Assembly (NCBI RefSeq): GCF_013248905.1
Contig: NZ_JABRVS010000001.1
Coordinates: 248,001-312,000 of the forward strand
Source of the DNA: Shewanella sp. VB17
Lineage (GTDB): Bacteria; Pseudomonadota; Gammaproteobacteria; Enterobacterales; Shewanellaceae
Length of the DNA: 64,000 nt
Direction: 5' to 3'
The notes below the pieces were generated by a model. It was not told the origin of the DNA and made no database searches. It was given only the letters and a program-made list of their open reading frames with translations. Position numbers and translations under genes: made by a program. Shown here in pieces: positions 7,846 through 17,020 of the stretch; the first letter of the stretch is position 1, and every line of letters starts with the position of its first letter.

Positions 7846-9222
7846 TTATTTTTTGTTGGCTTTCTCAACGGCTTCGTCGATTGAACCAACCATGTAGAAC
7901 GCTTGCTCTGGAAGGCTATCAAACTCACCTGCTAGAATACCCTTAAAGCCACGAATCGTGTCTTTAAGTGAAACGTACTTACCTGGAGAACCGGTGAATA
8001 CTTCAGCAACGAAAAATGGCTGAGAAAGATATTTTTCAATCTTACGAGCACGAGATACCGTCGTTTTATCTTCATCAGATAATTCGTCCATACCCAGAAT
8101 CGCAATAATATCTTTCAGCTCTTTATAACGCTGAAGTACCGTTTGCACACCGTTAGCCACATCATAATGCTCTTGGCCAACAACCAAAGGATCTAATTGA
8201 CGTGACGTCGAATCCAATGGGTCAACCGCTGGGTAAATACCCATAGAAGCGATGTTACGTGACAATACAACAGTCGCATCTAAGTGAGCGAAAGTTGTTG
8301 CTGGTGACGGATCCGTTAAATCATCCGCTGGAACGTATACGGCTTGAACAGAGGTAATTGACCCTGTTTTAGTCGATGTAATACGTTCCTGAAGTACACC
8401 CATCTCTTCAGCCAATGTTGGCTGGTAACCTACTGCTGATGGCATACGGCCTAGCAGTGCAGATACTTCAGTACCTGCCAAGGTGTAACGATAGATGTTA
8501 TCAACGAAGAAAAGAACATCTTTACCTTCATCACGAAACTTCTCAGCCATAGTAAGGCCAGTCAGTGCTACACGTAAACGGTTTCCTGGAGGCTCGTTCA
8601 TCTGACCATAAACCATGGCCACTTTATCGAGAACACCAGAATCTTTCATTTCGTAGTAGAAATCGTTACCTTCACGAGTACGCTCACCAACACCTGCAAA
8701 TACAGATAAACCTGAGTGTGCTTTAGCGATGTTGTTAATAAGTTCCATCATGTTGACGGTTTTACCAACACCAGCGCCACCAAACAGACCCACTTTACCA
8801 CCTTTAGCGAATGGACAAACAAGGTCGATAACCTTGATGCCTGTCTCTAAAAGTTCTGTTGAGCTTGATTGATCTTCATATGAAGGCGCTTCACGGTGAA
8901 TAACATAACGTTCTTCTTCACCGATTTCACCCGCTTCATCAATAGGATCACCCAATACGTTCATGATACGGCCTAGGGTCTTATCCCCAACCGGAACAGA
9001 AATAGGTGAACCAGAGTTTACGACCTCAAGACCACGACGCAGACCATCTGAAGTACCCATAGCGATGGTACGAACTACACCACCACCAAGTTGCTGCTGA
9101 ACTTCCAGCACCAAGCCTTCACTTTCGATCTTTAGAGCGTCATATATCTGAGGTACGGCATCTTGTGGAAACTCAACGTCCACAACCGCGCCAATAACTT
9201 GGACAACAGTACCTGTGCTCAT
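7846..9222 (-). CDS. atpD: ATP synthase F1 subunit beta (catalytic)
   Basis: This 458-residue catalytic subunit synthesises or hydrolyses ATP in the F1 head at the inner face of the membrane. The P-loop reads GGAGVGKT (about residue 148), followed by the catalytic Glu region GVGERTREGNDFYYEM, the Walker B region VLFFVDNIYRYTLAGTEVS, and the DELSEED-like segment, here DELSDEDKTTVSRARKI. Identity to other gammaproteobacterial beta subunits is very high by eye. It sits 35 bp after atpG and 59 bp before atpC. Confidence 0.99.
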   Translation of the reverse strand: MSTGTVVQVIGAVVDVEFPQDAVPQIYDALKIESEGLVLEVQQQLGGGVVRTIAMGTSDGLRRGLEVVNSGSPISVPVGDKTLGRIMNVLGDPIDEAGEIGEEERYVIHREAPSYEDQSSSTELLETGIKVIDLVCPFAKGGKVGLFGGAGVGKTVNMMELINNIAKAHSGLSVFAGVGERTREGNDFYYEMKDSGVLDKVAMVYGQMNEPPGNRLRVALTGLTMAEKFRDEGKDVLFFVDNIYRYTLAGTEVSALLGRMPSAVGYQPTLAEEMGVLQERITSTKTGSITSVQAVYVPADDLTDPSPATTFAHLDATVVLSRNIASMGIYPAVDPLDSTSRQLDPLVVGQEHYDVANGVQTVLQRYKELKDIIAILGMDELSDEDKTTVSRARKIEKYLSQPFFVAEVFTGSPGKYVSLKDTIRGFKGILAGEFDSLPEQAFYMVGSIDEAVEKANKK

Positions 9223-9257
9223 GATAAATCCTCTAAAACTTGTATTCGTTACCTAGC

Positions 9258-10118
9258 CTAAACGGCTGCAGCACCAGCAACAATTTCCGACAGTTCCTGC
9301 GTAATCGCAGCCTGACGAGCCTTGTTATACACTAACTGCAAATCACTAATAAGATCACCAGCATTGTCAGTTGCAGACTTCATAGCAACCATACGGGCTG
9401 CTTGTTCGGATGCAATATTCTCAACAACACCTTGGTAAACTTGCGACTCCACATAACGCACCAGTAATGTCTCCAAAAGTTCTTTTGGCTCTGGCTCGTA
9501 TATGTAGTCCCAATGATGAGATATCTCATCCTCTTCAGACTTAGGCAAAGGTAGCAGCTGTTCGATCACTGGTTTTTGGGACATAGTATTAACAAACTTG
9601 TTAAATACTACGTACAAACGATCCAGCTTGCCTTCGTTGTATTCTTCTAGCATCACACGTACAGTCCCGATCAAATCAGCGAGCTTTGGAGCGTCACCTA
9701 AACCTGATGCATGGGCAGGTACTATTCCGCCAAAATTAGTGAAGAACTGTACACTTCGTGCGCCGATTGGGCAGAATTCGACTTCTGCACCAGCTGCACG
9801 TTGTTGCTTCACGTCTGCAATAACCTTTTTGAAAAGGTTAACGTTCAGACCACCACAAAGACCACGGTCGGTTGACACTACAATGTAACCAACACGCTTA
9901 GCCTCTCTCACCTCTAAATAGGGGTGTTTATACTCGAGAGAACCTTGCGCCACGTGACCGATCACCTTACGCATATTTTCGGCATATGGACGACTTGCAG
10001 CCATGCGTTCCTGCGCTCTGCGCATTTTGCTGGCGGCAACCATTTCCATAGCCGATGTGATCTTCTGAGTGTTTTGAACACTCGCGATCTTGGTTTTAAT
10101 CTCTTTAGCGTTGGCCAT
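9258..10118 (-). CDS. atpG: ATP synthase F1 subunit gamma
   Basis: This central-stalk rotor subunit is 286 residues from ATG 10116-10118 (MANAKEIKTKIASVQNTQKI), which has GGAGAG a few bases upstream. An in-frame extension upstream to 10202 is open but adds 28 residues not found in the family, and covers the atpA-atpG gap. Both termini are the long helices that insert into the alpha3beta3 ring (for example MEMVAASKMRRAQERM and the C-terminal ARQAAITQELSEIV). The Rossmann-like middle includes VSTDRGLCGGLNVNLFK. It is part of the atp operon. Confidence 0.98.
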   Translation of the reverse strand: MANAKEIKTKIASVQNTQKITSAMEMVAASKMRRAQERMAASRPYAENMRKVIGHVAQGSLEYKHPYLEVREAKRVGYIVVSTDRGLCGGLNVNLFKKVIADVKQQRAAGAEVEFCPIGARSVQFFTNFGGIVPAHASGLGDAPKLADLIGTVRVMLEEYNEGKLDRLYVVFNKFVNTMSQKPVIEQLLPLPKSEEDEISHHWDYIYEPEPKELLETLLVRYVESQVYQGVVENIASEQAARMVAMKSATDNAGDLISDLQLVYNKARQAAITQELSEIVAGAAAV

Positions 10119-10164
10119 CTTAACTCTCCAATCTGGACCTGAGGTGCCAAAGGCACCTCTTCTG

Positions 10165-11706
10165 TTACCAGGTTTGGGTTTCGACGAACTTATCGAGGCC
10201 AACCTTCAACTCACCTTCGATGTCGGCATTATAGTTGCCAGTCTCGTTGATGGTCTTCATAAGGTCAGCATGCTCGCTGTTCATGAAAGAGAGCAAAGAC
10301 GCTTCGAAATCACCAATTTTATTAAGCTCAACGCTCTTTAGGTAACCTTTTTCAGCTGAGAAAATAGACACAGCCTGATCAGCTACGCTCATAGGGGCGT
10401 ATTGTTTTTGCTTCATAAGTTCGGTAACACGCTCACCATGCTCAAGCTGAGCACGTGTTGCATCATCTAAATCAGATGCAAACTGTGAGAACGCCGCAAG
10501 CTCTCGATACTGTGCAAGTGCGCTACGAATACCGCCTGACAGTTTCTTGATGATCTTAGTCTGCGCCGCACCACCCACACGAGAAACTGAAATACCTGGG
10601 TTAACAGCAGGACGTAGTCCTGAGTTAAATAGGTCAGTTTCAAGGAAGATTTGACCATCAGTAATCGAAATTACGTTAGTCGGTACGAATGCAGATACAT
10701 CACCCGCTTGGGTTTCAATAATCGGCAATGCAGTTAAAGAGCCAGTTTGGCCTTTCACTTCGCCTTTAGTGAACTTCTCAACATACTCGGCGTTAACACG
10801 TGAAGCACGTTCTAACAAACGAGAGTGAAGATAGAATACATCTCCTGGGTATGCTTCACGTCCTGGTGGACGCTTAAGTAGCAATGAGATCTGACGATAA
10901 GCAACTGCTTGCTTAGAAAGATCATCATACACAATCAGTGAATCTTCACCGCGATCACGGAAATACTCACCCATTGAACAACCAGAGTATGGAGCCAAAT
11001 ATTGTAGTGCAGCAGCTTCAGAAGCTGTAGCAACAACAACAATGGTGTTCGCCAAAGCGCCATGTTCTTCTAGCTTGCGTACCACGTTAGCGATAGTAGA
11101 AGCTTTTTGCCCTACTGCTACGTATACACACTTAATACCAGTATCTTTTTGATTGATAATAGAATCAATCGCCAAGGCTGTTTTACCTATTTGGCGGTCA
11201 CCAATGATCAGTTCACGTTGTCCACGACCGATTGGGATCATAGAATCAACGGCTTTATAACCAGTTTGCACTGGCTGATCAACTGACTGACGTTCAATAA
11301 CGCCTGGTGCGATAACTTCAACAGGAGAGAAACCATCGTTGTCGATAGGTCCTTTTCCGTCGATTGGCTCACCCAATGTATTGACTACGCGACCTAATAG
11401 ACCACGGCCAACAGGGACTTCCAAAATACGACCCGTTGTTTTAACTTTATCGCCTTCTGCCAACGTGGCATAAGGACCCATAACTACGGCACCGACAGAA
11501 TCACGTTCTAAGTTCAACGCGATTGCGAAACGGTTACCAGGCAGTTCGATCATCTCACCTTGCATCACATCGGCTAGGCCGTGGATGCGGATGATGCCGT
11601 CACTTACTGCAACGATAGTACCTTCGTTGCGAGCTTCACTAACGACTTCGAACTGCTCGATCCGCTGTTTAATCAGATCGCTGATTTCAGTGGAATTCAG
11701 TTGCAT
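10165..11706 (-). CDS. atpA: ATP synthase F1 subunit alpha
   Basis: This is the 513-residue regulatory nucleotide-binding subunit of F1. I chose ATG 11704-11706 (MQLNSTEISDLIKQRIEQF) because GGGAG lies at ribosome-binding distance; a TTG two codons upstream is less likely. The P-loop reads GDRQIGKT, with Ile where many relatives have Thr, still fitting GxxxxGKT. Other marks are DDLSKQAVAYRQISLLLKRP, GREAYPGDVFYLHSRLLERA and the alpha-type PAVNPGISVSRVGGAAQ with the Arg finger region. It lies 14 bp after atpH and 46 bp before atpG. Confidence 0.99.
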   Translation of the reverse strand: MQLNSTEISDLIKQRIEQFEVVSEARNEGTIVAVSDGIIRIHGLADVMQGEMIELPGNRFAIALNLERDSVGAVVMGPYATLAEGDKVKTTGRILEVPVGRGLLGRVVNTLGEPIDGKGPIDNDGFSPVEVIAPGVIERQSVDQPVQTGYKAVDSMIPIGRGQRELIIGDRQIGKTALAIDSIINQKDTGIKCVYVAVGQKASTIANVVRKLEEHGALANTIVVVATASEAAALQYLAPYSGCSMGEYFRDRGEDSLIVYDDLSKQAVAYRQISLLLKRPPGREAYPGDVFYLHSRLLERASRVNAEYVEKFTKGEVKGQTGSLTALPIIETQAGDVSAFVPTNVISITDGQIFLETDLFNSGLRPAVNPGISVSRVGGAAQTKIIKKLSGGIRSALAQYRELAAFSQFASDLDDATRAQLEHGERVTELMKQKQYAPMSVADQAVSIFSAEKGYLKSVELNKIGDFEASLLSFMNSEHADLMKTINETGNYNADIEGELKVGLDKFVETQTW

Positions 11707-11720
11707 GCTCAAACTCCCAA

Positions 11721-12254
11721 TTACGATTGCAGCGTATCAGACAGACGCGAAATTTTTCCGCGGACCGAGCCATCTATGACTAGGTCACCTGCCGTGATAA
11801 TTACACCAGCGATTAGGCTGGCATCTGTGCTGCAATTCAGCTTTATTTTGCGTGTGAGACGTTTCTCTAGAGAAACACTAATATCCTGTTGCTGCTCAGC
11901 AGTAAGCTCAGTGGCTGAAACTACATTAGCTTCAATCTCTTTTGCCCACTCATTACGCAGCTCAACAAAAAGTTGAGACACAGCAGTTAGTGCTTCTAAA
12001 CGACCGTTTTCAGCCATTACCTTTAACAGATTTTGACCTTGCTCATTGACCTGCTCACCACATACTCCAATAAAGAGTTCAGCAAGCTTATTGCTAGCTA
12101 ACGCGCCAGCAAGCAGTGGTTTAATGGTTTCGTTTTCACTGACCATCGCCGCGAAGTTAAGCATTTCAGCCCAACTATCTACTGCATTTTTTTCAATAGC
12201 AAAATCAAACGCTGCCTTTGCGTAAGGACGAGCGATGGTGGTTATTTCAGCCAT
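11721..12254 (-). CDS. atpH: ATP synthase F1 subunit delta
   Basis: This peripheral-stalk subunit (177 residues) joins the b dimer to the top of F1. It begins MAEITTIARPYAKAAFDFA, the typical OSCP/delta start, with an N-terminal six-helix domain to about residue 105 and a C-terminal section with DASLIAGVIITAGDLVIDGSVRGKI, the family signature. Length matches E. coli. It lies 16 bp after atpF and 14 bp before atpA. Confidence 0.98.
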   Translation of the reverse strand: MAEITTIARPYAKAAFDFAIEKNAVDSWAEMLNFAAMVSENETIKPLLAGALASNKLAELFIGVCGEQVNEQGQNLLKVMAENGRLEALTAVSQLFVELRNEWAKEIEANVVSATELTAEQQQDISVSLEKRLTRKIKLNCSTDASLIAGVIITAGDLVIDGSVRGKISRLSDTLQS

Positions 12255-12270
12255 AACTCAAACTCCTTAT

Positions 12271-12741
12271 TTAAAGTTCAGCAACTAGTTTATTAACTAT
12301 GTCACTGTGGGCGGCTTCATCGATAGAACGCTCAAGAATTCTCTCTGCACCAATGATGGCTAAAGTAGCAACTTGCTTACGCAAGTCTTCTTTCACGCGA
12401 TTACGTTCAGCTTCAATTTCTGCATAACCCTGAGCGATAATTTTACTACGCTCAGCATCAGCTTCGGCTTTTGCTTCATCGACAATTTGAGCTTTGCGTT
12501 TGTTCGCTTGCTCAATAATCTCATTCGCATTAGCTTTGGCGTCTTTTAGTTGGTCAGTCGCTTTCGCTTGTGCCAACTCAAGGTCTTTTACGGCGCGGTC
12601 AGCATTTGCTAACCCATCAGCAATCCTTTTTTGACGTTCTTCGATGGCATTCATCAAAGGCGGCCAAACATACTTCATGCAAAACCACACAAAGAGTAAA
12701 AAGGCGACTGACTGTCCGAGTAAGGTAGCGTTGAAATTCAC
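12271..12741 (-). CDS. atpF: ATP synthase Fo subunit b
   Basis: A 156-residue peripheral-stalk subunit: one N-terminal membrane helix (about residues 5-25, LLGQSVAFLLFVWFCMKYVWPP) followed by a long charged coiled coil that dimerises. The start is GTG 12739-12741 with a near-perfect AGGAGGC five bases upstream; no better ATG is in frame. It lies 37 bp after atpE. Length equals E. coli AtpF. Confidence 0.98.
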   Translation of the reverse strand: MNFNATLLGQSVAFLLFVWFCMKYVWPPLMNAIEERQKRIADGLANADRAVKDLELAQAKATDQLKDAKANANEIIEQANKRKAQIVDEAKAEADAERSKIIAQGYAEIEAERNRVKEDLRKQVATLAIIGAERILERSIDEAAHSDIVNKLVAEL

Positions 12742-12778
12742 AACAGCCTCCTATTAAGTTTAAAGACAGAAGCGTTTA

Positions 12779-13030
12779 TTACAGCATTGCACCTAATGGA
12801 TTGGTGAAAAGCATGAATAATGCGATACCAACACCGATCATAGTTACCGCATCAAGAAGACCCGCAACGATGAACATTTTAACTTGTAGCATTGGAGCCA
12901 TTTCTGGTTGACGCGCTGCGCCTTCCAAGAACTTGCCACCCAATAGGCCAAAACCGATAGCGGTACCAAGTGCACCCATACCAATTAGTAGAGCAACAGC
13001 AATCGCTGTCATGCCTAATACAGTTTCCAT
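12779..13030 (-). CDS. atpE: ATP synthase Fo subunit c (rotor ring)
   Basis: An 83-residue proteolipid with two membrane helices joined by a polar loop (ARQPEM). The ion-carrying carboxylate is the Asp in [16 protein letters not shown] on helix 2, with no Na+-ring signature evident, so proton coupling is likely. The start ATG 13028-13030 has TTGGAGA upstream; the open frame extends four codons further to a TTG that overlaps this ribosome-binding site and is therefore unlikely. Confidence 0.98.
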
Positions 13031-13092
13031 CTCTATCTCCAAATATCTAAATCTAGTTAGTTTATTTTTCGCTAAAAAAAATTCAGCAATCC

Positions 13093-13887
13093 TTAATGAT
13101 CTTCATGGGCCATGCTTAAATAAACAATGGTTAACATCATGAAGATAAACGCCTGTAAGGTAATAACTAAAATATGGAAAATTAGCCAACCTAGCTGTAA
13201 TGTTACACCTAGAGTAGATAATGCCCAGTTAGCACCGTACATCAACGCAATAAGGATGAATATCAACTCACCTGCATATAAGTTACCGAACAGACGCAAT
13301 GCCAATGAAATAGGCTTAGCGATCAGTGTTACAGTTTCTAACAGGAAGTTGACGGGTATCATTGCCCAATGGTTAAAAGGCTGCATGGTCAATTCTTTCA
13401 CAAAACCTGAAATGCCTTTGACTTTAATGCTGTAGTAAATAATCAGCACAAACACACCAATAGCTAAACTAAAAGTAATGTTGACGTCAGTCGTTGGAAC
13501 TACTTTCATGTATGAGATACCAGCTGCAGCAGCCAAAGCAGGGATCCAGTCAACTGGAACCATATCCATGAAGTTCATCATGAATACCCATACAAAAATC
13601 GTTAATGCCAACGGAGCAATAACAGGATTGCGGCCATGGAAAGTTTCTTTCACGCTAGCATCGACAAATTCAACAATCATCTCGACAAAACACTGAAGTT
13701 TGCCAGGGACGCCTGTCGTTGCCTTTTTACCAACGCTACTAAATAGCCATAAGAATAGAACACCAAGCCCAACCGAAAAGAACAACGAATCAATGTGCCA
13801 TGTCCAGAAACCTTCACCAACACTGAGGTTAGTAAGGTGATGCTGGATATAGCCCTGCGGTGTTAACGTTTCACCAGTTGCAGCCAT
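13093..13887 (-). CDS. atpB: ATP synthase Fo subunit a
   Basis: A 264-residue integral membrane protein forming the proton half-channels against the c ring. It has five or six membrane helices and the essential Arg in the segment [20 protein letters not shown] (about residues 197-216), plus [12 protein letters not shown]. It lies 12 bp after atpI and 62 bp before atpE. Confidence 0.98.
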
Positions 13888-13899
13888 GATTCATCCCAC

Positions 13900-14283
13900 T
13901 TAACTTTGCTTGAAATATAAAGGAGCTGTCCAATGCACAATTAACGCTAACGTATAACAAACAAAAAGCGGCATAAAGCCAACCTTCCAGTTGATAAACA
14001 CGAGTGAAAACATTGCTATGGTAAGCAGCAACTTTACCGCTTCCCCCCAGTAAAAAGTCTTCATGACCTTTCCAGCTGAACTTGCTCCCGAGTGGGAAAA
14101 AGCTAGGGTTGCGAATACAAAATTAGGGAGTACAGCAATGGCGCCACCTGCTAATGCAGATAAACCATACTGAGCTCCCCACGCGGCGAAAAAGAAAATA
14201 GAAGCAGTACCAGCAACCGCCGCCTGCATCATCACCAATTTATAGGCTGACCACCGGCCACGACGTGCCAAAATCTTACTCAA
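13900..14283 (-). CDS. atpI: ATP synthase accessory protein I
   Basis: A 127-residue membrane protein with four hydrophobic segments (about 18-38, 40-60, 75-95, 100-118), matching AtpI, which helps c-ring assembly. It is the first gene of the operon. The start appears to be TTG 14281-14283, with GGAGAAGG four bases upstream; the following residues MSKILARRGRWSAYKLV fit family N-termini. A promoter-like sequence lies about 85 bp upstream. Confidence 0.93.
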   Translation of the reverse strand: MSKILARRGRWSAYKLVMMQAAVAGTASIFFFAAWGAQYGLSALAGGAIAVLPNFVFATLAFSHSGASSAGKVMKTFYWGEAVKLLLTIAMFSLVFINWKVGFMPLFVCYTLALIVHWTAPLYFKQS

Positions 14284-14368
14284 TTTACCTTCTCCGCATT
14301 AATACTTTAATGTTTCGATGACCGAGTAACAATACTCAGTAATACCGAACAACAAAAAAGCTTGCGAA

Positions 14369-14396
14369 AGTATACCTTTTCAGGCCTTCAAAGCAA
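14369..14396 (-). promoter_or_regulatory. Candidate sigma-70 promoter of the atp operon
   Basis: On the minus strand TTGCTT (14391-14396), a 16-bp spacer and TATACT (14369-14374) sit 86 bp upstream of atpI, in the only sizeable gap (14284-14507) between parB and the atp genes. Confidence 0.55.
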
Positions 14397-14507
14397 GTTT
14401 AAGCTGAGGAAAATCGACTCTTTTAACGTGATCTAGCGCCAAATATGTAAAAGTAGGAATTTAACACATGTCACAAAGTTACATAATATGGCGTTAACTT
14501 GGGATTT

Positions 14508-15398
14508 TTAGCGAATTCTCTCAATTATGCCGTCTAATTCAGCAAGATCTTGATAATTTATCACCAACTTACCTTTACCTTTTTTATTATGACTAATTGA
14601 GACCTTAGCACCTAACCTTTCAATTAATTGACTTTCAAGACGGGTTACGTCGTGATCTTTTACAGGTTTATTGTCAATTTCAGGTGGGTTTAAGGTTTTA
14701 TTCACTAAACGTTCAGTTTCACGAACAGTTAGTTCTTTTGCTGAAACCAATCTGGCGATACTTGTTTGCTCATCCCCCTCAATAGCCAGCAATGCTCTTG
14801 CATGGCCCATATCGATGTCACCGTACTCTAACATACGTTTGACAGGTTCATTGAGACCGTTTAAACGCAGTAAATTAGAGACTGTAGCACGAGATTTACC
14901 CACGGCATCTGCAATGAGTTGATGCGTTAAACTGAACTCTTCCATTAAACGGTTAAGTGCAATGGCTTCTTCCATCGCATTAAGGTCTTCACGTTGAATA
15001 TTCTCAATTAAGGCGATGACGACAGCTGATTCGTCAGCAACATCCTTGACAATACAAGGTACCTTATTCAGCTTAGCCAACTGAGCTGCACGCCAACGAC
15101 GCTCACCAGCAATAATCTCATACATGGTAGGGGATATTTTACGAACTAGAATAGGCTGGATAATACCTTGTGCTTTAATCGACTCTGATAACTCATCTAG
15201 AGCGTCAGATGACATATCTTTACGAGGCTGATACTTACCAGATTGCATCATATCGACATCAAGCATGATCAGAGCATCCTTGTTAGCATCGTTATTAGCA
15301 TCTTGTTCAATCGCTTGATTTAATCTAGCCCCCGCGGCAGAACTAGTGCTGAGTAATGCATCTAGGCCTTTACCTAAACCCCGTTTTTTAACTGTCAT
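14508..15398 (-). CDS. parB: Chromosome partitioning protein ParB
   Basis: A 296-residue DNA-binding CTPase-type protein that loads at parS and slides to form the origin partition complex. The ParB/Srx domain (about 40-135) holds IKAQGIIQPILVRK and IIAGERRWRAAQLAKL. A helix-turn-helix (about 140-200) reads HQLIADAVGKSRATVSNLLRL. The C-terminal dimerisation domain follows (KGKLVINYQDLAELDGII). It lies 14 bp after parA, so the two are co-transcribed. Perfect parS sites occur at 38,492, 41,627 and 42,975. Confidence 0.97.
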   Translation of the reverse strand: MTVKKRGLGKGLDALLSTSSAAGARLNQAIEQDANNDANKDALIMLDVDMMQSGKYQPRKDMSSDALDELSESIKAQGIIQPILVRKISPTMYEIIAGERRWRAAQLAKLNKVPCIVKDVADESAVVIALIENIQREDLNAMEEAIALNRLMEEFSLTHQLIADAVGKSRATVSNLLRLNGLNEPVKRMLEYGDIDMGHARALLAIEGDEQTSIARLVSAKELTVRETERLVNKTLNPPEIDNKPVKDHDVTRLESQLIERLGAKVSISHNKKGKGKLVINYQDLAELDGIIERIR

Positions 15399-15412
15399 TT
15401 AATGGCCTTTAT

Positions 15413-16204
15413 TTAAGCTTGCTCACCCTTAAGATCATGCTGCTCAGCACGACGAATAATCTCACCTGCCAGTGACAAATATGCCTTCGCACCCGCACTG
15501 GATTTATCATAATACATGGCTGGAGCGCCAAAACTAGGCGCTTCAGCTAAACGTACGTTTCTTGGAATAACAGTTCGATATACTTTTTCGCCAAAATGTT
15601 GTTTAAGCTGATCGGACACATCATTGGCCAAACGATTACGTGGATCGTACATGGTACGTAATATTCCTTCAATGTGCAGACCTGGATTTACCATACTGCC
15701 AATTTTACTGATGGTATCCATTAAAGCTGTCAGCCCTTCCAACGCATAATACTCACATTGCATCGGTACTAAAACAGAATCAGCTGCTGACATAGCATTC
15801 ACTGTTAACATATTCAATGAAGGTGGACAGTCAATAAAAATAAAATCGTATTCATCTTTAATTGGAGCGAGTGCATTTCTTAATCTTATTTCACGAGCAA
15901 AAAACTCCATCAGCTTGATCTCGACTGCAGTCACATCACCATTGCCGGCGATCAGATCATATTTGCCACTGGTTTCTCTATAAACAACCTCATCGAAGGG
16001 TTTTTCTTCGACCAACAATTCATATGCCGTATTCTCAACGCTGTACTTATCAATACCACTTCCCATGGTCGCATTGCCCTGAGGATCGAGATCAATAAGT
16101 AATACTTTACGTTTTGTGGCGGCTAAAGATGCGGCTAAATTCACGCAAGTTGTTGTTTTTCCTACGCCACCTTTCTGGTTAGCTACAGCAATCACTTTAC
16201 CCAC
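15413..16204 (-). CDS. parA: Chromosome partitioning ATPase ParA (Soj)
   Basis: A 263-residue deviant-Walker ATPase that binds the nucleoid and pulls ParB-parS complexes apart. The P-loop KGGVGKTTTCVNLAASLA starts at residue 11 with the signature Lys. Walker A' and B regions read LLIDLDPQGNATMGSG and YDFIFIDCPPSLNMLTVNAM. It lacks an N-terminal helix-turn-helix, as expected for chromosomal (type Ib-like) ParA. It is followed 14 bp later by parB and preceded 90 bp upstream by rsmG. Confidence 0.97.
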   Translation of the reverse strand: MGKVIAVANQKGGVGKTTTCVNLAASLAATKRKVLLIDLDPQGNATMGSGIDKYSVENTAYELLVEEKPFDEVVYRETSGKYDLIAGNGDVTAVEIKLMEFFAREIRLRNALAPIKDEYDFIFIDCPPSLNMLTVNAMSAADSVLVPMQCEYYALEGLTALMDTISKIGSMVNPGLHIEGILRTMYDPRNRLANDVSDQLKQHFGEKVYRTVIPRNVRLAEAPSFGAPAMYYDKSSAGAKAYLSLAGEIIRRAEQHDLKGEQA

Positions 16205-16294
16205 AATACCATCCTGTATGTCGCTTTTTTATGTTAAATATGATCAACATATAAGTTAAGTTGCTTGAACTACACAAAAAATGCAACTTTATCA

Positions 16295-16924
16295 TTATCT
16301 TTTAATAACTTTTAATAAATGTCTCTGCTCATCGAGATGCGGAACTTTCAATTCGATAATATCAGTCACTGTAAATCCTGCGGGAATATTCGCCATTTCA
16401 TCATCAGCCAATTGACCTTTTAGTGCATAATAGCACCCTGTTGGATTTGGTAAATGATGGCACCAATGCAGCATATCTTGAATCGAGGCAAATGCACGAC
16501 TTAATACTCCATCAAATTTAATTTCAGGTTCAAAAACTTCGACTCTACTCTCAACGGAACTGATATTGTTAATACCTAACTCATGTTGAACTTGTTTTTG
16601 AAAACGGATCCGTTTACCTAAACTATCTAACAATACAAAAGACTTATCAGGATTCATGATAGCAAGTGGGATCCCCGGTAAGCCAGGTCCAGTCCCAACA
16701 TCAATAAAACGCTCACCTACCAAGTGCTCAGAAACGGTCAAACTGTCCATAATATGTCGAATCAACATTTGCTGAGGATCTCGTATTGAAGTCAGGTTAT
16801 AAGCCTTATTCCATTTATTAAGCATCTCAACAAAACCAATAAGCTGTTTTTTCTGCTGTGCAGTCGCAGACAGCTTCATTTCAGCGAGATACTCATCTAA
16901 TTTGGCAGATAACACTGGATTCAT
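16295..16924 (-). CDS. rsmG: 16S rRNA (guanine527-N7)-methyltransferase RsmG
   Basis: A 209-residue SAM-dependent methyltransferase (old name GidB) that modifies G527 of 16S rRNA. The SAM-binding loop is FIDVGTGPGLPGIPLAI (about residues 69-85), followed by LLDSLGKRIRFQKQV and the catalytic-region LSRAFASIQDML. It lies between mnmG (96 bp upstream, with a hairpin between) and parA, the order usual beside gammaproteobacterial origins. Confidence 0.97.
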   Translation of the reverse strand: MNPVLSAKLDEYLAEMKLSATAQQKKQLIGFVEMLNKWNKAYNLTSIRDPQQMLIRHIMDSLTVSEHLVGERFIDVGTGPGLPGIPLAIMNPDKSFVLLDSLGKRIRFQKQVQHELGINNISSVESRVEVFEPEIKFDGVLSRAFASIQDMLHWCHHLPNPTGCYYALKGQLADDEMANIPAGFTVTDIIELKVPHLDEQRHLLKVIKR

Positions 16925-16979
16925 CCTTAATAACTAAAAAAATGTCACTAAAGACATTATGGAGTGCAAGAAACACGAA

Positions 16980-17000
16980 GGGAAGCGCTAATGGCTTCCC
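16980..17000. terminator. Hairpin between mnmG and rsmG
   Basis: GGGAAGC, a seven-base loop, then GCTTCCC, 21 bp past the mnmG stop. No long T run follows on the minus strand, so it may be a weak terminator or a processing and stability hairpin. Confidence 0.5.
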
Positions 17001-17020
17001 TGAAAACTAATCAACTTAAT

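Noticed and set aside
10119..10202. N-terminal extension of atpG
   Set aside because: The 28 added residues are absent from the family and the ATG at 10116-10118 has a good ribosome-binding site.
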